Below, in pieces: positions 1-5,186 of a stretch of DNA of 5,647 nt. Below the pieces are notes generated by a model, which saw only the letters and a program-made list of their open reading frames with translations, made no database searches and had not been told where the DNA came from. This stretch comes from Clostridia bacterium (GTDB lineage: Bacteria; Bacillota_A; Clostridia; UBA1212). The position numbers were made by a program, and so were the translations under genes. The stretch is taken from assembly GCA_017464985.1 (NCBI GenBank), contig JAFTXL010000100.1:1-5647 (forward strand). The letters are read 5' to 3'. Numbering within the stretch: the first letter of the stretch is position 1; each line of letters begins with the position of its first letter.

Positions 1-398
1 CCCATATCCTGAAGCGCAATTACCTCTTTGCGGACTTCATCCTGTGTAAGTTTTTTTCTCGGAATGTGCTTATTCTTTGCATGGTACGGGCAGTATGTAC
101 ATCCATTTACGCAGTAATTTGACAGATAAAGCGGAGCAAACATTACAATACGGTTCCCGTAGAAGTCTTTTTTTATCTGCTCTGCAAGTGAATAAATCTC
201 CTGATTTTTTTCTTCGATATCACACTCAAGCAGAACGGAAGCCTCGCGGTGAGAAAGTCCTTTTCTGAGCTTTGCTTTTTCGATTATTTCCGCAATAAGC
301 GCTTCGTTGTGTTTATTCTCCTCTGCATATTTAAGAGTTTCCAATATTTCCTCATGGTTTATAAATTCTTCTGCAATTTTAGATTTCGGATTATACAT
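1..398 (-). CDS. hydG: [FeFe]-hydrogenase H-cluster radical SAM maturase HydG, N-terminal part (runs off the left edge)
   Basis: HydG is a radical SAM tyrosine lyase that cleaves tyrosine to p-cresol and supplies the CO and CN- ligands of the H-cluster (family knowledge). Only the first 132 complete codons are in the window; family members are about 470 residues, so the catalytic barrel and C-terminal cluster domain lie outside. Seen here: an N-terminal helical region and the radical SAM cluster motif CX3CX2C, Cys96, Cys100 and Cys103 (NYCVNGCTYCPYH), followed by the HydG-like KNKHIPRKKLT. The start MYNPKSK is chosen because an AGGAG lies 9 nt upstream and because it puts the cysteines at the numbers I recall for Clostridium acetobutylicum HydG; an alternative ATG lies two codons upstream (404). 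The first 8 bp overlap the end of hydE, implying translational coupling. ThiH is the nearest alternative, but the context and motif favour HydG. Confidence 0.95.
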   Translation of the reverse strand, partial: MYNPKSKIAEEFINHEEILETLKYAEENKHNEALIAEIIEKAKLRKGLSHREASVLLECDIEEKNQEIYSLAEQIKKDFYGNRIVMFAPLYLSNYCVNGCTYCPYHAKNKHIPRKKLTQDEVRKEVIALQDM

Positions 399-1467
399 TT
401 TCATTATCTCCTTTATTAAAAGAATGTTCTATATTTAAAGAATCTCCCTTTGCCTCAACTATTCTGAAACCTATACTTTCCATTTTTAATTTCAGCTTTT
501 TCAAATTCTCCGCCGCCTCATCACCTGTGCAAAGTTTATTATCATACAGCAGATACTTTCCCCTGACTTCTTTAGGTGACAGATTCGGCATAATTACATT
601 TGCGCCTGCTAAAATGCCTTTTTCACGCCCTTCGCTGTCAACAGTGCCAAGCGCTGTAGTAGCCGGCAAAAGTACTTTCGGCAGCATAAGCCTTAAAAGG
701 CCTATCATATACAGCGTAAGCTCTGCCGTTCCTGCTTTCTCACCACCAAAAGGTGTATTTTGCTGCGGTATAAACGGCCCTATTCCCACCATCTGCGGAT
801 TGAGCTTCTTTAAAAACATCATATCCTCCGCCAAATGTTCCGCGGACTGCCCTGGGGAACCGACCATAAATCCGCTGCCTACCTGATAACCTATTTTTTT
901 CAGGTTCCAAAGACATTCCTGCCGTTTTTCAGCACTTAAGCTTTCAGGATGAAGTTTTGCATAATGTTGACCGTCAAAAGTCTCATGTCTAAGCAGATAC
1001 CTGTCCGCTCCCGATTCGTAAAACTTCAAATATTCATTATAAGTCTTTTCACCCACAGATAACGTAAGCGCACAGTCGGGATATTTACTTTTGATGGATG
1101 AAATCAAATCACATAGTCTTTCTTCATTGAAATATCCGTCCTCTCCCCCCTGCAGTACAAAAGTCCTGAATCCGAGGCTGTATCCGTTTTCACAGCACGC
1201 CAAAACGGTCTCTTTGTCAAGCCGGTAACGCTCCGCTCTGCAGTTGCTCTTTCTGAGTCCGCAGTACAAACAATCGTTTTTACAATAGCTTGTGAATTCA
1301 ATCAATCCGCGAATATATATGTCTTTTCCGTAATATTTCTCACGGACTTCCCTTGCCTGTTTAAACAGGTACTCTGCAATCTCCGGCGTTCTGCCATCTA
1401 TCATGGATACCCATTCGGCTTTGCTCAAACTCTGTGTATTTTTTAATTTATCAACTAATCTTTTCAT
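391..1467 (-). CDS. hydE: [FeFe]-hydrogenase H-cluster radical SAM maturase HydE
   Basis: HydE is a radical SAM enzyme of H-cluster assembly. It acts with HydG and HydF in the cytoplasm and is thought to help form the dithiomethylamine-bridged diiron subcluster (family knowledge). The 358-residue product has the expected length. The radical SAM motif is Cys62, Cys66, Cys69 (YCKNDCLYCGLRKSN), preceded by the HydE-typical YIRGLIEFTS; LQGGED (105-110) follows, and a BATS-type C-terminal barrel region contains ATTALGTVDSEGR (269-281). Only one cysteine (Cys313) lies in the C-terminal region where some homologues carry three ligands for an accessory cluster, so that optional cluster is probably absent. 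I prefer the ATG at 1467 because AAGGTG lies 7 nt upstream; an ATG six codons earlier (1485) has no ribosome binding site. The gene overlaps the TM1266-type gene by 17 bp and hydG by 8 bp, so the three form one operon. Confidence 0.96.
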   Translation of the reverse strand: MKRLVDKLKNTQSLSKAEWVSMIDGRTPEIAEYLFKQAREVREKYYGKDIYIRGLIEFTSYCKNDCLYCGLRKSNCRAERYRLDKETVLACCENGYSLGFRTFVLQGGEDGYFNEERLCDLISSIKSKYPDCALTLSVGEKTYNEYLKFYESGADRYLLRHETFDGQHYAKLHPESLSAEKRQECLWNLKKIGYQVGSGFMVGSPGQSAEHLAEDMMFLKKLNPQMVGIGPFIPQQNTPFGGEKAGTAELTLYMIGLLRLMLPKVLLPATTALGTVDSEGREKGILAGANVIMPNLSPKEVRGKYLLYDNKLCTGDEAAENLKKLKLKMESIGFRIVEAKGDSLNIEHSFNKGDNENV

Positions 1468-1717
1468 CTCCCGGCACCTTAGCATATACAGTTTTCGTAC
1501 TAATTCCCGGAAGCATTCCTATTTTGCCTGAGAGAGTGCTTATCACATCATTCGGCGCGTCAATTGAAATGCTTATAATCGACACACCTTTTTCACGGTA
1601 AGGAATCCCCATTCTGCCAACTATATATGAACCGTACTGACTTAGCAGCGCGTTCAATTCCGCAACGGATTCGTAGTTTGAAACGATTATTCCTATCAGC
1701 GCAATTCTTGATTCCAT
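1451..1717 (-). CDS. TM1266-family putative iron-only hydrogenase system regulator
   Basis: This 88-residue protein matches the small TM1266 family, which has an ACT/NikR C-terminal-like fold and recurs next to hydE, hydF and hydG. It is annotated as a putative regulator of the iron-only hydrogenase system; its real function and ligand are not established. Seen here: MESRIALIGIIV, a first beta strand; a helix around residues 16-30; the family-like GRMGIPYREKGVSIIS (34-49), two strands around a turn; and TLSGKIGMLPGISTKTV (61-77), the typical C-terminal signature. It has no separate DNA-binding domain, so direct operator binding is doubtful. It is the first gene of the hyd unit. An AAGGAG lies 13 nt before the ATG, longer than usual, and no in-frame alternative start exists nearby. 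The stop is TGA immediately followed by TAA. The gene ends inside hydE, which favours translational coupling. Confidence 0.9.
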   Translation of the reverse strand: MESRIALIGIIVSNYESVAELNALLSQYGSYIVGRMGIPYREKGVSIISISIDAPNDVISTLSGKIGMLPGISTKTVYAKVPGDEKIS

Positions 1718-1852
1718 AAATTTTAAAACACTCCTTTTTACAGCAACCGTCTTTTATGCAAAAAAACCTGCACTTATAGCGCAGGTTTAAATCCATTCTG
1801 ACCGTTACTTGCGCCTTTTCACTCAGGTGTAACCCTTCGTAATTAGTACGTT
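1718..1852 (-). promoter_or_regulatory. Structured 5' leader of the TM1266-type/hydE/hydG operon, candidate riboswitch or attenuator of unassigned class
   Basis: The roughly 135-nt leader runs from the predicted start near 1852 to the ATG at 1717. In the RNA sense it can form a small hairpin CGTA-CTAAT-TACG, then a stem GTTAC/GTAAC (plus-strand 1829-1833 with 1804-1808) enclosing a smaller CCT/AGG pairing, then the intrinsic terminator. GGGTT in the 5' arm of that stem can alternatively pair with AACCT in the terminator 5' arm (five pairs including a G-T). Closing the first stem would therefore release the terminator, which would give a switch that turns off on ligand binding (inference). I compared it by eye with TPP, SAM, glycine, THF, preQ1, fluoride, NiCo, cobalamin, c-di-GMP and guanidine aptamers and recognised none. 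A protein-bound attenuator is an equal alternative. Confidence 0.5.
1760..1788 (-). terminator. Intrinsic terminator within the leader of the hyd operon
   Basis: On the minus strand a 10-bp stem (AAACCTGCGC with GTGCAGGTTT, one G-T pair) closes a 5-nt loop TATAA and runs into seven T's. It lies about 65-90 nt after the predicted transcription start and 40-70 nt before the first start codon, so it ends transcription inside the leader rather than after a gene. There is no T-run on the plus-strand side, so it works in one direction only. Its 5' arm can also pair with GGGTT earlier in the leader, which suggests regulated attenuation. Confidence 0.85.
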
Positions 1853-1858
1853 GACGTC

Positions 1859-1887
1859 AGTATATCACAGTATTTTTTTAGGCACAA
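1859..1887 (-). promoter_or_regulatory. Sigma-A-type promoter of the hyd operon
   Basis: On the minus strand TTGTGC (1887-1882) and TATACT (1864-1859) are separated by 17 bp, and TGA directly before the -10 box gives an extended -10 (TGaTATACT). Transcription should start near 1852, inside an 8-bp perfect palindrome TGACGTCA (1852-1859). No other promoter this good was seen in the 243-bp gap between the membrane-protein gene and the TM1266-type gene, so the hyd genes most likely form a separate unit from the PadR pair. Confidence 0.7.
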
Positions 1888-1960
1888 TGGAACAAATTTT
1901 GGTTTTTATGCGTTTGTCTGTTTTGTTTTTTCGTAAAAACTCGCGTGTCATTTTTTCAAA

Positions 1961-3079
1961 TCACTCTTCATTATCATTATTCAATTCAAGCACAAACTCA
2001 TCAAGGGTGATTCCCTGCTTTTCACACTTTTCGGCAATGTACAATTCTATATCAGCAAGCTTATTTCCGGGTTTTATAAAAACACGCCAAGCAAAAAAAT
2101 AAAGAACAGAAATAAATGTAAAAAATATGATTCCGTAAAAAATATTACTCTCTATAACGATCGACAAAGAAAATACAACTTCAACCACTGCAAAAATTAC
2201 AATTATACCTATATCCACATACCTGTTCCGTCTATGTTCTTTACGGACTTTTTCCGCAAAATCAGACATGGTCATTACAGGTTTTCCGTGTTTTTCTTTC
2301 CTGCGGTTAATACGAGCAAAGCGCTTTGCCATACCGGAAGCTAACAGACGCACATAATACGTAAATTCTATATCATTTTCAGACTCATTCCGGACATTCT
2401 CTTCTTCTTTACGCTGTATCTTTTTGTTTTTATCTTCACAAATCTTCTCCGCAATACGCCCGCCGCCCACAACAAAAACAGGCAGACCCGATACAATCAG
2501 AATTATCCACAAAGGGACATTAAATGCACTTTTACCGAAAAAACTATCTGCAAGAAGATTAGCTGCAATCAATCCCACAATGAAACCTATAACTATGCCG
2601 AAAGTAACCTTTTCGACCGGCATTTTACCTTGTTTCATAACTTTAGGCTTAATCAGTTTCACTATAACTTTCATGATAACGCCTACACTAACACCTACAA
2701 CCATACCGCATACTATTGGAAAAACATCAATTTTTACATCAAAAATGCTAATGTTACTGTCCTCGGGCAAAGCAATTAATAATACATCTACAAAAATCCA
2801 TATAAAAATCCAATGATACGATTTTAACAGATTCCAAAAACTTTGTTTTTCCTTTTTCGGGAAATAATCTTTGCAAAACGAATCGATATCTTTACCTATA
2901 ATCTTTTCAACAGAGTCATTTCTGCTCTGCGCCTCTGTAAGCTTATCGTATAAATTTGTTATTCTGTCCTCATATACCTGAATATCAAGATTTGACAGAG
3001 TTGCATACATATTTGCCTTTTCAAATGTATCTTTATACTCGCCTTTCAATAAACCTGCCATAGCGATAACATCCAACAT
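1961..3079 (-). CDS. Six-TM membrane protein with N-terminal helical domain, partner gene of a PadR regulator
   Basis: I recognise no named gene. The product is 372 residues. Residues 1-74 are soluble and mainly helical; the stretch VYEDRITNLYDKLTEAQ... EKIIGKDIDSFCKDYF (35-73) resembles the short helical domains (HAAS, DUF1048, DUF1129 types) found in proteins encoded beside PadR repressors in Firmicutes. Predicted membrane segments are near 86-104, 118-142, 157-177, 188-205, 287-309 and 313-335. A charged cytosolic loop of about 80 residues, rich in Lys, Arg and Glu, lies between TM4 and TM5. No enzyme motif or ATP-binding site is visible. The ATG at 3079 is chosen because GAGG lies 8 nt upstream; a TTG at 3100 would extend the frame seven codons into padR. 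The GAGG overlaps the padR stop codon, so translation is probably coupled. Sensing or envelope-stress roles known for PadR partners are possible but unproven. Confidence 0.8.
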   Translation of the reverse strand: MLDVIAMAGLLKGEYKDTFEKANMYATLSNLDIQVYEDRITNLYDKLTEAQSRNDSVEKIIGKDIDSFCKDYFPKKEKQSFWNLLKSYHWIFIWIFVDVLLIALPEDSNISIFDVKIDVFPIVCGMVVGVSVGVIMKVIVKLIKPKVMKQGKMPVEKVTFGIVIGFIVGLIAANLLADSFFGKSAFNVPLWIILIVSGLPVFVVGGGRIAEKICEDKNKKIQRKEEENVRNESENDIEFTYYVRLLASGMAKRFARINRRKEKHGKPVMTMSDFAEKVRKEHRRNRYVDIGIIVIFAVVEVVFSLSIVIESNIFYGIIFFTFISVLYFFAWRVFIKPGNKLADIELYIAEKCEKQGITLDEFVLELNNDNEE

Positions 3080-3089
3080 CTTATTTTCC

Positions 3090-3410
3090 TCATTTCTCAA
3101 ACAATATCCGATTTGCGCATTCAGTAGTTGTTTTGTACTGTAATTTAAAACTCTCCAGATACTCCTGCCCTTGCGGAGTAATAGTGTAATACTTTCTGAG
3201 CGGTCCGAGCGGTGATTTTGCTTTTCTGCATGCTATGTACCCGTTTTTATCCAATCTCGTCAGCACCGGATAGAGCGTTCCCTCGCCCAGGTCATCAAAG
3301 CCGACCTTTTCCATTTCAGTCAATATCTCATATCCGTACGTCTCTCCATTTGCAATCACAGCAAGTATACAACCCTCCAAAATACCTTTTAACAACTGTG
3401 TATTATCCAT
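3090..3410 (-). CDS. PadR-family transcriptional regulator
   Basis: This 106-residue protein is a short, single-domain PadR repressor of the PadR-s2 size class. Seen here: the N-terminal helix LLKGILEGCILAVIA (6-20), the YGYEI motif (25-29), the recognition-helix region LGEGTLYPVLTRLDKNG (41-57) with the family hallmark GTLYPVLxRL, a wing with RKYYTIT (72-78), and a C-terminal dimerisation helix. PadR proteins bind inverted repeats and usually repress their own operon; the inducer is unknown here. The ATG at 3410 has GAGGT about 9 nt upstream. The stop TGA lies 10 bp before the membrane-protein gene, and both genes share one promoter. Two matching inverted repeats on that promoter are the probable autoregulatory sites. 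Confidence 0.95.
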   Translation of the reverse strand: MDNTQLLKGILEGCILAVIANGETYGYEILTEMEKVGFDDLGEGTLYPVLTRLDKNGYIACRKAKSPLGPLRKYYTITPQGQEYLESFKLQYKTTTECANRILFEK

Positions 3411-3437
3411 TGTATCTTTACCTCGCTTTTGTAAAGC

Positions 3438-3482
3438 TGCCGCCGAAAGCTACTCGGCTATGCAAAGTAGCTTTCGGCGGCA
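3438..3482. promoter_or_regulatory. Operator O1: large perfect inverted repeat downstream of the padR promoter
   Basis: Perfect 17-bp arms (3438-3454 and 3466-3482) flank an 11-bp spacer. The inner part, AGCTACT-N11-AGTAGCT (3448-3472), has exactly the same half-sites and spacing as operator O2. The GC-rich outer part (GCCGCCGA) is not shared with O2. The repeat overlaps the predicted padR start point and leader, so bound repressor would block initiation or early elongation. No T-run follows on either strand, so it is not an intrinsic terminator. The element was found by direct reading; the binding protein is inferred from position. Confidence 0.75.
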
Positions 3483-3510
3483 TGATATCATAGCTACTTT
3501 GCATTGTCAA
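3482..3510 (-). promoter_or_regulatory. Sigma-A-type promoter of the padR / membrane protein operon
   Basis: On the minus strand a consensus TTGACA (3510-3505) and TATCAT (3487-3482) are separated by 17 bp, with TGA before the -10 box. The expected start is near 3475. The promoter is strong by sequence, which fits a unit held down by the two flanking operators. Confidence 0.85.
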
Positions 3511-3518
3511 GTAGCTAT
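3490..3518. promoter_or_regulatory. Operator O2: inverted repeat over the padR -35 box
   Basis: Perfect 10-bp arms ATAGCTACTT and AAGTAGCTAT are separated by 9 bp. The core AGCTACT-N11-AGTAGCT (3492-3516) repeats O1 with identical half-sites and an 11-bp spacer; the two cores start 44 bp apart, about four helical turns. O2 covers the padR -35 hexamer and most of the spacer, and ends 7 bp short of the -35 box of the divergent trp promoter. Confidence 0.8.
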
Positions 3519-3525
3519 ATTTTCG

Positions 3526-3554
3526 TTGACATACTTATTTTGATGTAGTATGAT
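3526..3554 (+). promoter_or_regulatory. Sigma-A-type promoter of the trpB / dppA transcript
   Basis: TTGACA (3526-3531) and TATGAT (3549-3554) are 17 bp apart, close to consensus. Transcription should start near 3561, just ahead of T-box stem I. Only 15 bp separate this -35 box from the divergent padR -35 box. Confidence 0.85.
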
Positions 3555-3560
3555 ACACAA

Positions 3561-3850
3561 AATTGATAAAATAAACCGTTGATGCGGAGATAACGGCGAT
3601 GATGCCTTTACAGAGAGCCTGCGATGCTGAGAATCAGGTGCGAAACAAGTCGTCAAATGGACCGCTGAGGGTGCAGTCAAATGCAATTTCTCTGCAAAGT
3701 ATTCTGCAACGTGATGACATACGTTAGTTGTCGGGAATATATTTGTATTCTGCTAAGCGTACGCATTTTGCGTAAATTCAAGGTGGCACCGCGGATAAAG
3801 ACTTTTATTCGTCCTTGACAGATGATATACTTCTGTCGAGGATTTTTTTG
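3561..3850 (+). ncRNA. T-box riboswitch (leader) responding to uncharged tRNA-Trp
   Basis: All T-box landmarks are readable. Stem I has GCGG (3584-3587) pairing with CCGC (3662-3665), and GGCGA (3595-3599) with TCGTC (3650-3654). Between these helices the specifier loop holds AAATGGA on the 3' side, making TGG at 3658-3660 the specifier codon (Trp). The distal AGAGAG ... GCTGAGA motifs follow family form. The T-box sequence AAGGTGGCACCGCGG is at 3780-3794, and its TGGC would pair with an acceptor end GCCA, fitting the G73 discriminator of bacterial tRNA-Trp. An antiterminator helix TCAAGG/CCTTGA (3778-3783 with 3813-3818) excludes the terminator. Family mechanism: uncharged tRNA-Trp stabilises the antiterminator and lets transcription enter trpB. 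Confidence 0.95.
3812..3849 (+). terminator. Regulated intrinsic terminator of the Trp T-box
   Basis: An 11-bp stem (TCCTTGACAGA, 3812-3822, with TCTGTCGAGGA, 3832-3842, one T-G pair) closes a 9-nt loop and is followed directly by seven T's. The 5' arm shares CCTTGA with the antiterminator helix, so the two folds are mutually exclusive. Confidence 0.93.
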
Positions 3851-3946
3851 TTTTCGGTTGGCTCGGCAGGAATTACTGAAAACCGACTTTTCACGAATAT
3901 ATTGTTCTGAATCGAATTGAATTACAAATAATCGGAGGAAATAAAA

Positions 3947-5164
3947 ATGAATTACAACGGAATTGATTTTGATACTTACTTTAAACACTACCCCGACCCA
4001 AACGGTTACTACGGCAAATACGGTGGTTCATATGTATCTCCTGAGCTGCAAAAAGCAATGGATGAGATTACAGAAGCATATTTTACAATCTGCAAATCCA
4101 GCAAATTCATCAGCGAGTTACGAAGAATCCGAAAAGAGTTCCAGGGACGACCCACTCCTATATCTCACCTTGAAAGACTTTCCGCATCGCTTGGCAATGT
4201 TCAGCTTTATGTAAAACGTGAAGACTTGAACCACACCGGCGCTCACAAGCTCAATCACTGTATGGGTGAAGCGCTTCTCGCAAAATACATGGGAAAGAAA
4301 AAAGTCATTGCGGAAACAGGCGCAGGACAGCACGGAGTTGCTCTTGCGACAGCTGCTGCATACTTCGGTCTTGAGTGCGATATTTACATGGGTTCAGTTG
4401 ACATTCAAAAACAGGCTCCCAATGTTGCCAGAATGAAAATTCTAGGGGCTAATGTTGTCGAAGTAACACACGGGCTTGCTACTCTCAAAGAGGCCGTTGA
4501 CGCCGCATTTGAAGCATACAGCAAAGATTATAAGGATTGTATTTACTGCATCGGCTCAGTTGTAGGTCCCCACCCATTCCCGATGATGGTACGCGACTTC
4601 CAGAGTGTTATCGGAGTCGAAGCAAGAGAACAATTTATGGAAATGACAGGTGAATTACCGGATGCAATAGTTGCATGCGTCGGAGGCGGTTCAAACTCCA
4701 TGTGATTCTTCTCAGGCTTCCTGAATGACCCTGTTGACATCTACGGAGTTGAACCTCTCGGCAGAGGAACTTCACTTGGTGACCATGCTGCAAGTCTCAC
4801 ATACGGAACCGAAGGAATTATGCACGGCTTTAACAGCATTATGCTCAAAGATGAAGACGGTGAACCCGCTCCCGTATACTCTGTTGCAAGCGGTCTTGAC
4901 TATCCTTCTTCGGGACCTGAACACGCATTCCTTCACGACCTCGGCAGAGTAAAATACGATGCAATATCTGATGATGAAACAATTGACGCATTCTTTAAGC
5001 TTTCACGCCTTGAAGGCATCATACCCGCTATCGAAAGTTCTCACGCCGTTGCATACGGAATGAAACTCGCAAAAGAAATGGGCAAAGGTTCAGTCCTCAT
5101 CAACCTCTCCGGCAGAGGCGACAAGGATATGGATTATGTTATTGAAAAATACGGGATAAGATAA
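3947..5164 (+). pseudogene. trpB: Tryptophan synthase beta subunit (TrpB), full length but interrupted by an in-frame UGA at codon 253
   Basis: TrpB is the cytosolic PLP enzyme that condenses indole with serine to give tryptophan. The 405-codon reading is TrpB1-like: [12 protein letters not shown] (23-34), PLP lysine Lys101 in HTGAHKLNH, catalytic Glu123 in AETGAGQHG, phosphate loop GGGSN (246-250), GVEPLGRG (267-274), EGIIPAIES (356-364) and LSGRGDKD (387-394). Codon 253 is TGA (4703-4705), exactly where homologues have glycine (SNAxG or SNSMG; Salmonella Gly239), so one G-to-T change from GGA explains it. The frame then continues to TAA-TAA. Residues 1-252 alone would lack the C-terminal half and should be inactive. 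There is no good restart: the first downstream in-frame ATG (4820) has no ribosome binding site and leaves 114 residues. GGAGG lies 8 nt before the ATG. The gene is controlled by the Trp T-box; no trpA is next to it. Mutation, base error and readthrough remain open. Confidence 0.9.
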
Positions 5165-5186
5165 TAACTGTTGACGGAGGACGCAT

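Noticed and set aside
1852..1859. TGACGTCA palindrome at the hyd start point as an operator
   Set aside because: It is a single 8-bp palindrome with no second copy in the window; too short to call.
1890..1960. Terminator after the membrane-protein gene
   Set aside because: Only a weak 6-bp A/T hairpin (GTTTTT-ACGA-AAAAC type) is present with no T-run, so I cannot support a terminator.
2424..2816. 130-codon plus-strand open frame opposite the membrane-protein gene
   Set aside because: Its Thr/Ile/Pro-rich composition is the mirror of hydrophobic codons on the other strand. It has no supporting promoter or ribosome binding site.
3438..3482. The 17-bp inverted repeat as a transcription terminator or transposon end
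   Set aside because: There is no T-run on either side, no target duplication, and the inner half-sites match operator O2.
3677..3988. 103-codon open frame antisense to the T-box leader
   Set aside because: It lies opposite a clear structured RNA and the trpB start, with no homology I recognise; a chance frame.
4703..4705. Genome-wide UGA=Gly code (as in SR1/Gracilibacteria)
   Set aside because: Only one sense-position UGA occurs among all genes here. UGA is the natural stop of the TM1266-type, PadR and membrane-protein genes; reading through the last would add 52 residues across the hyd promoter and leader.
4706..4724. Possible SECIS element after the trpB UGA (hairpin TCAGG-CTT-CCTGA at 4712-4724)
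   Set aside because: The stem is only 5 bp with a CTT loop, too close to the UGA and lacking the usual G/U at the loop tip. Selenocysteine at a conserved glycine also makes no functional sense.
4820..5164. Separate small gene starting at the ATG at 4820
   Set aside because: It is the in-frame C-terminal part of trpB and has no ribosome binding site of its own.
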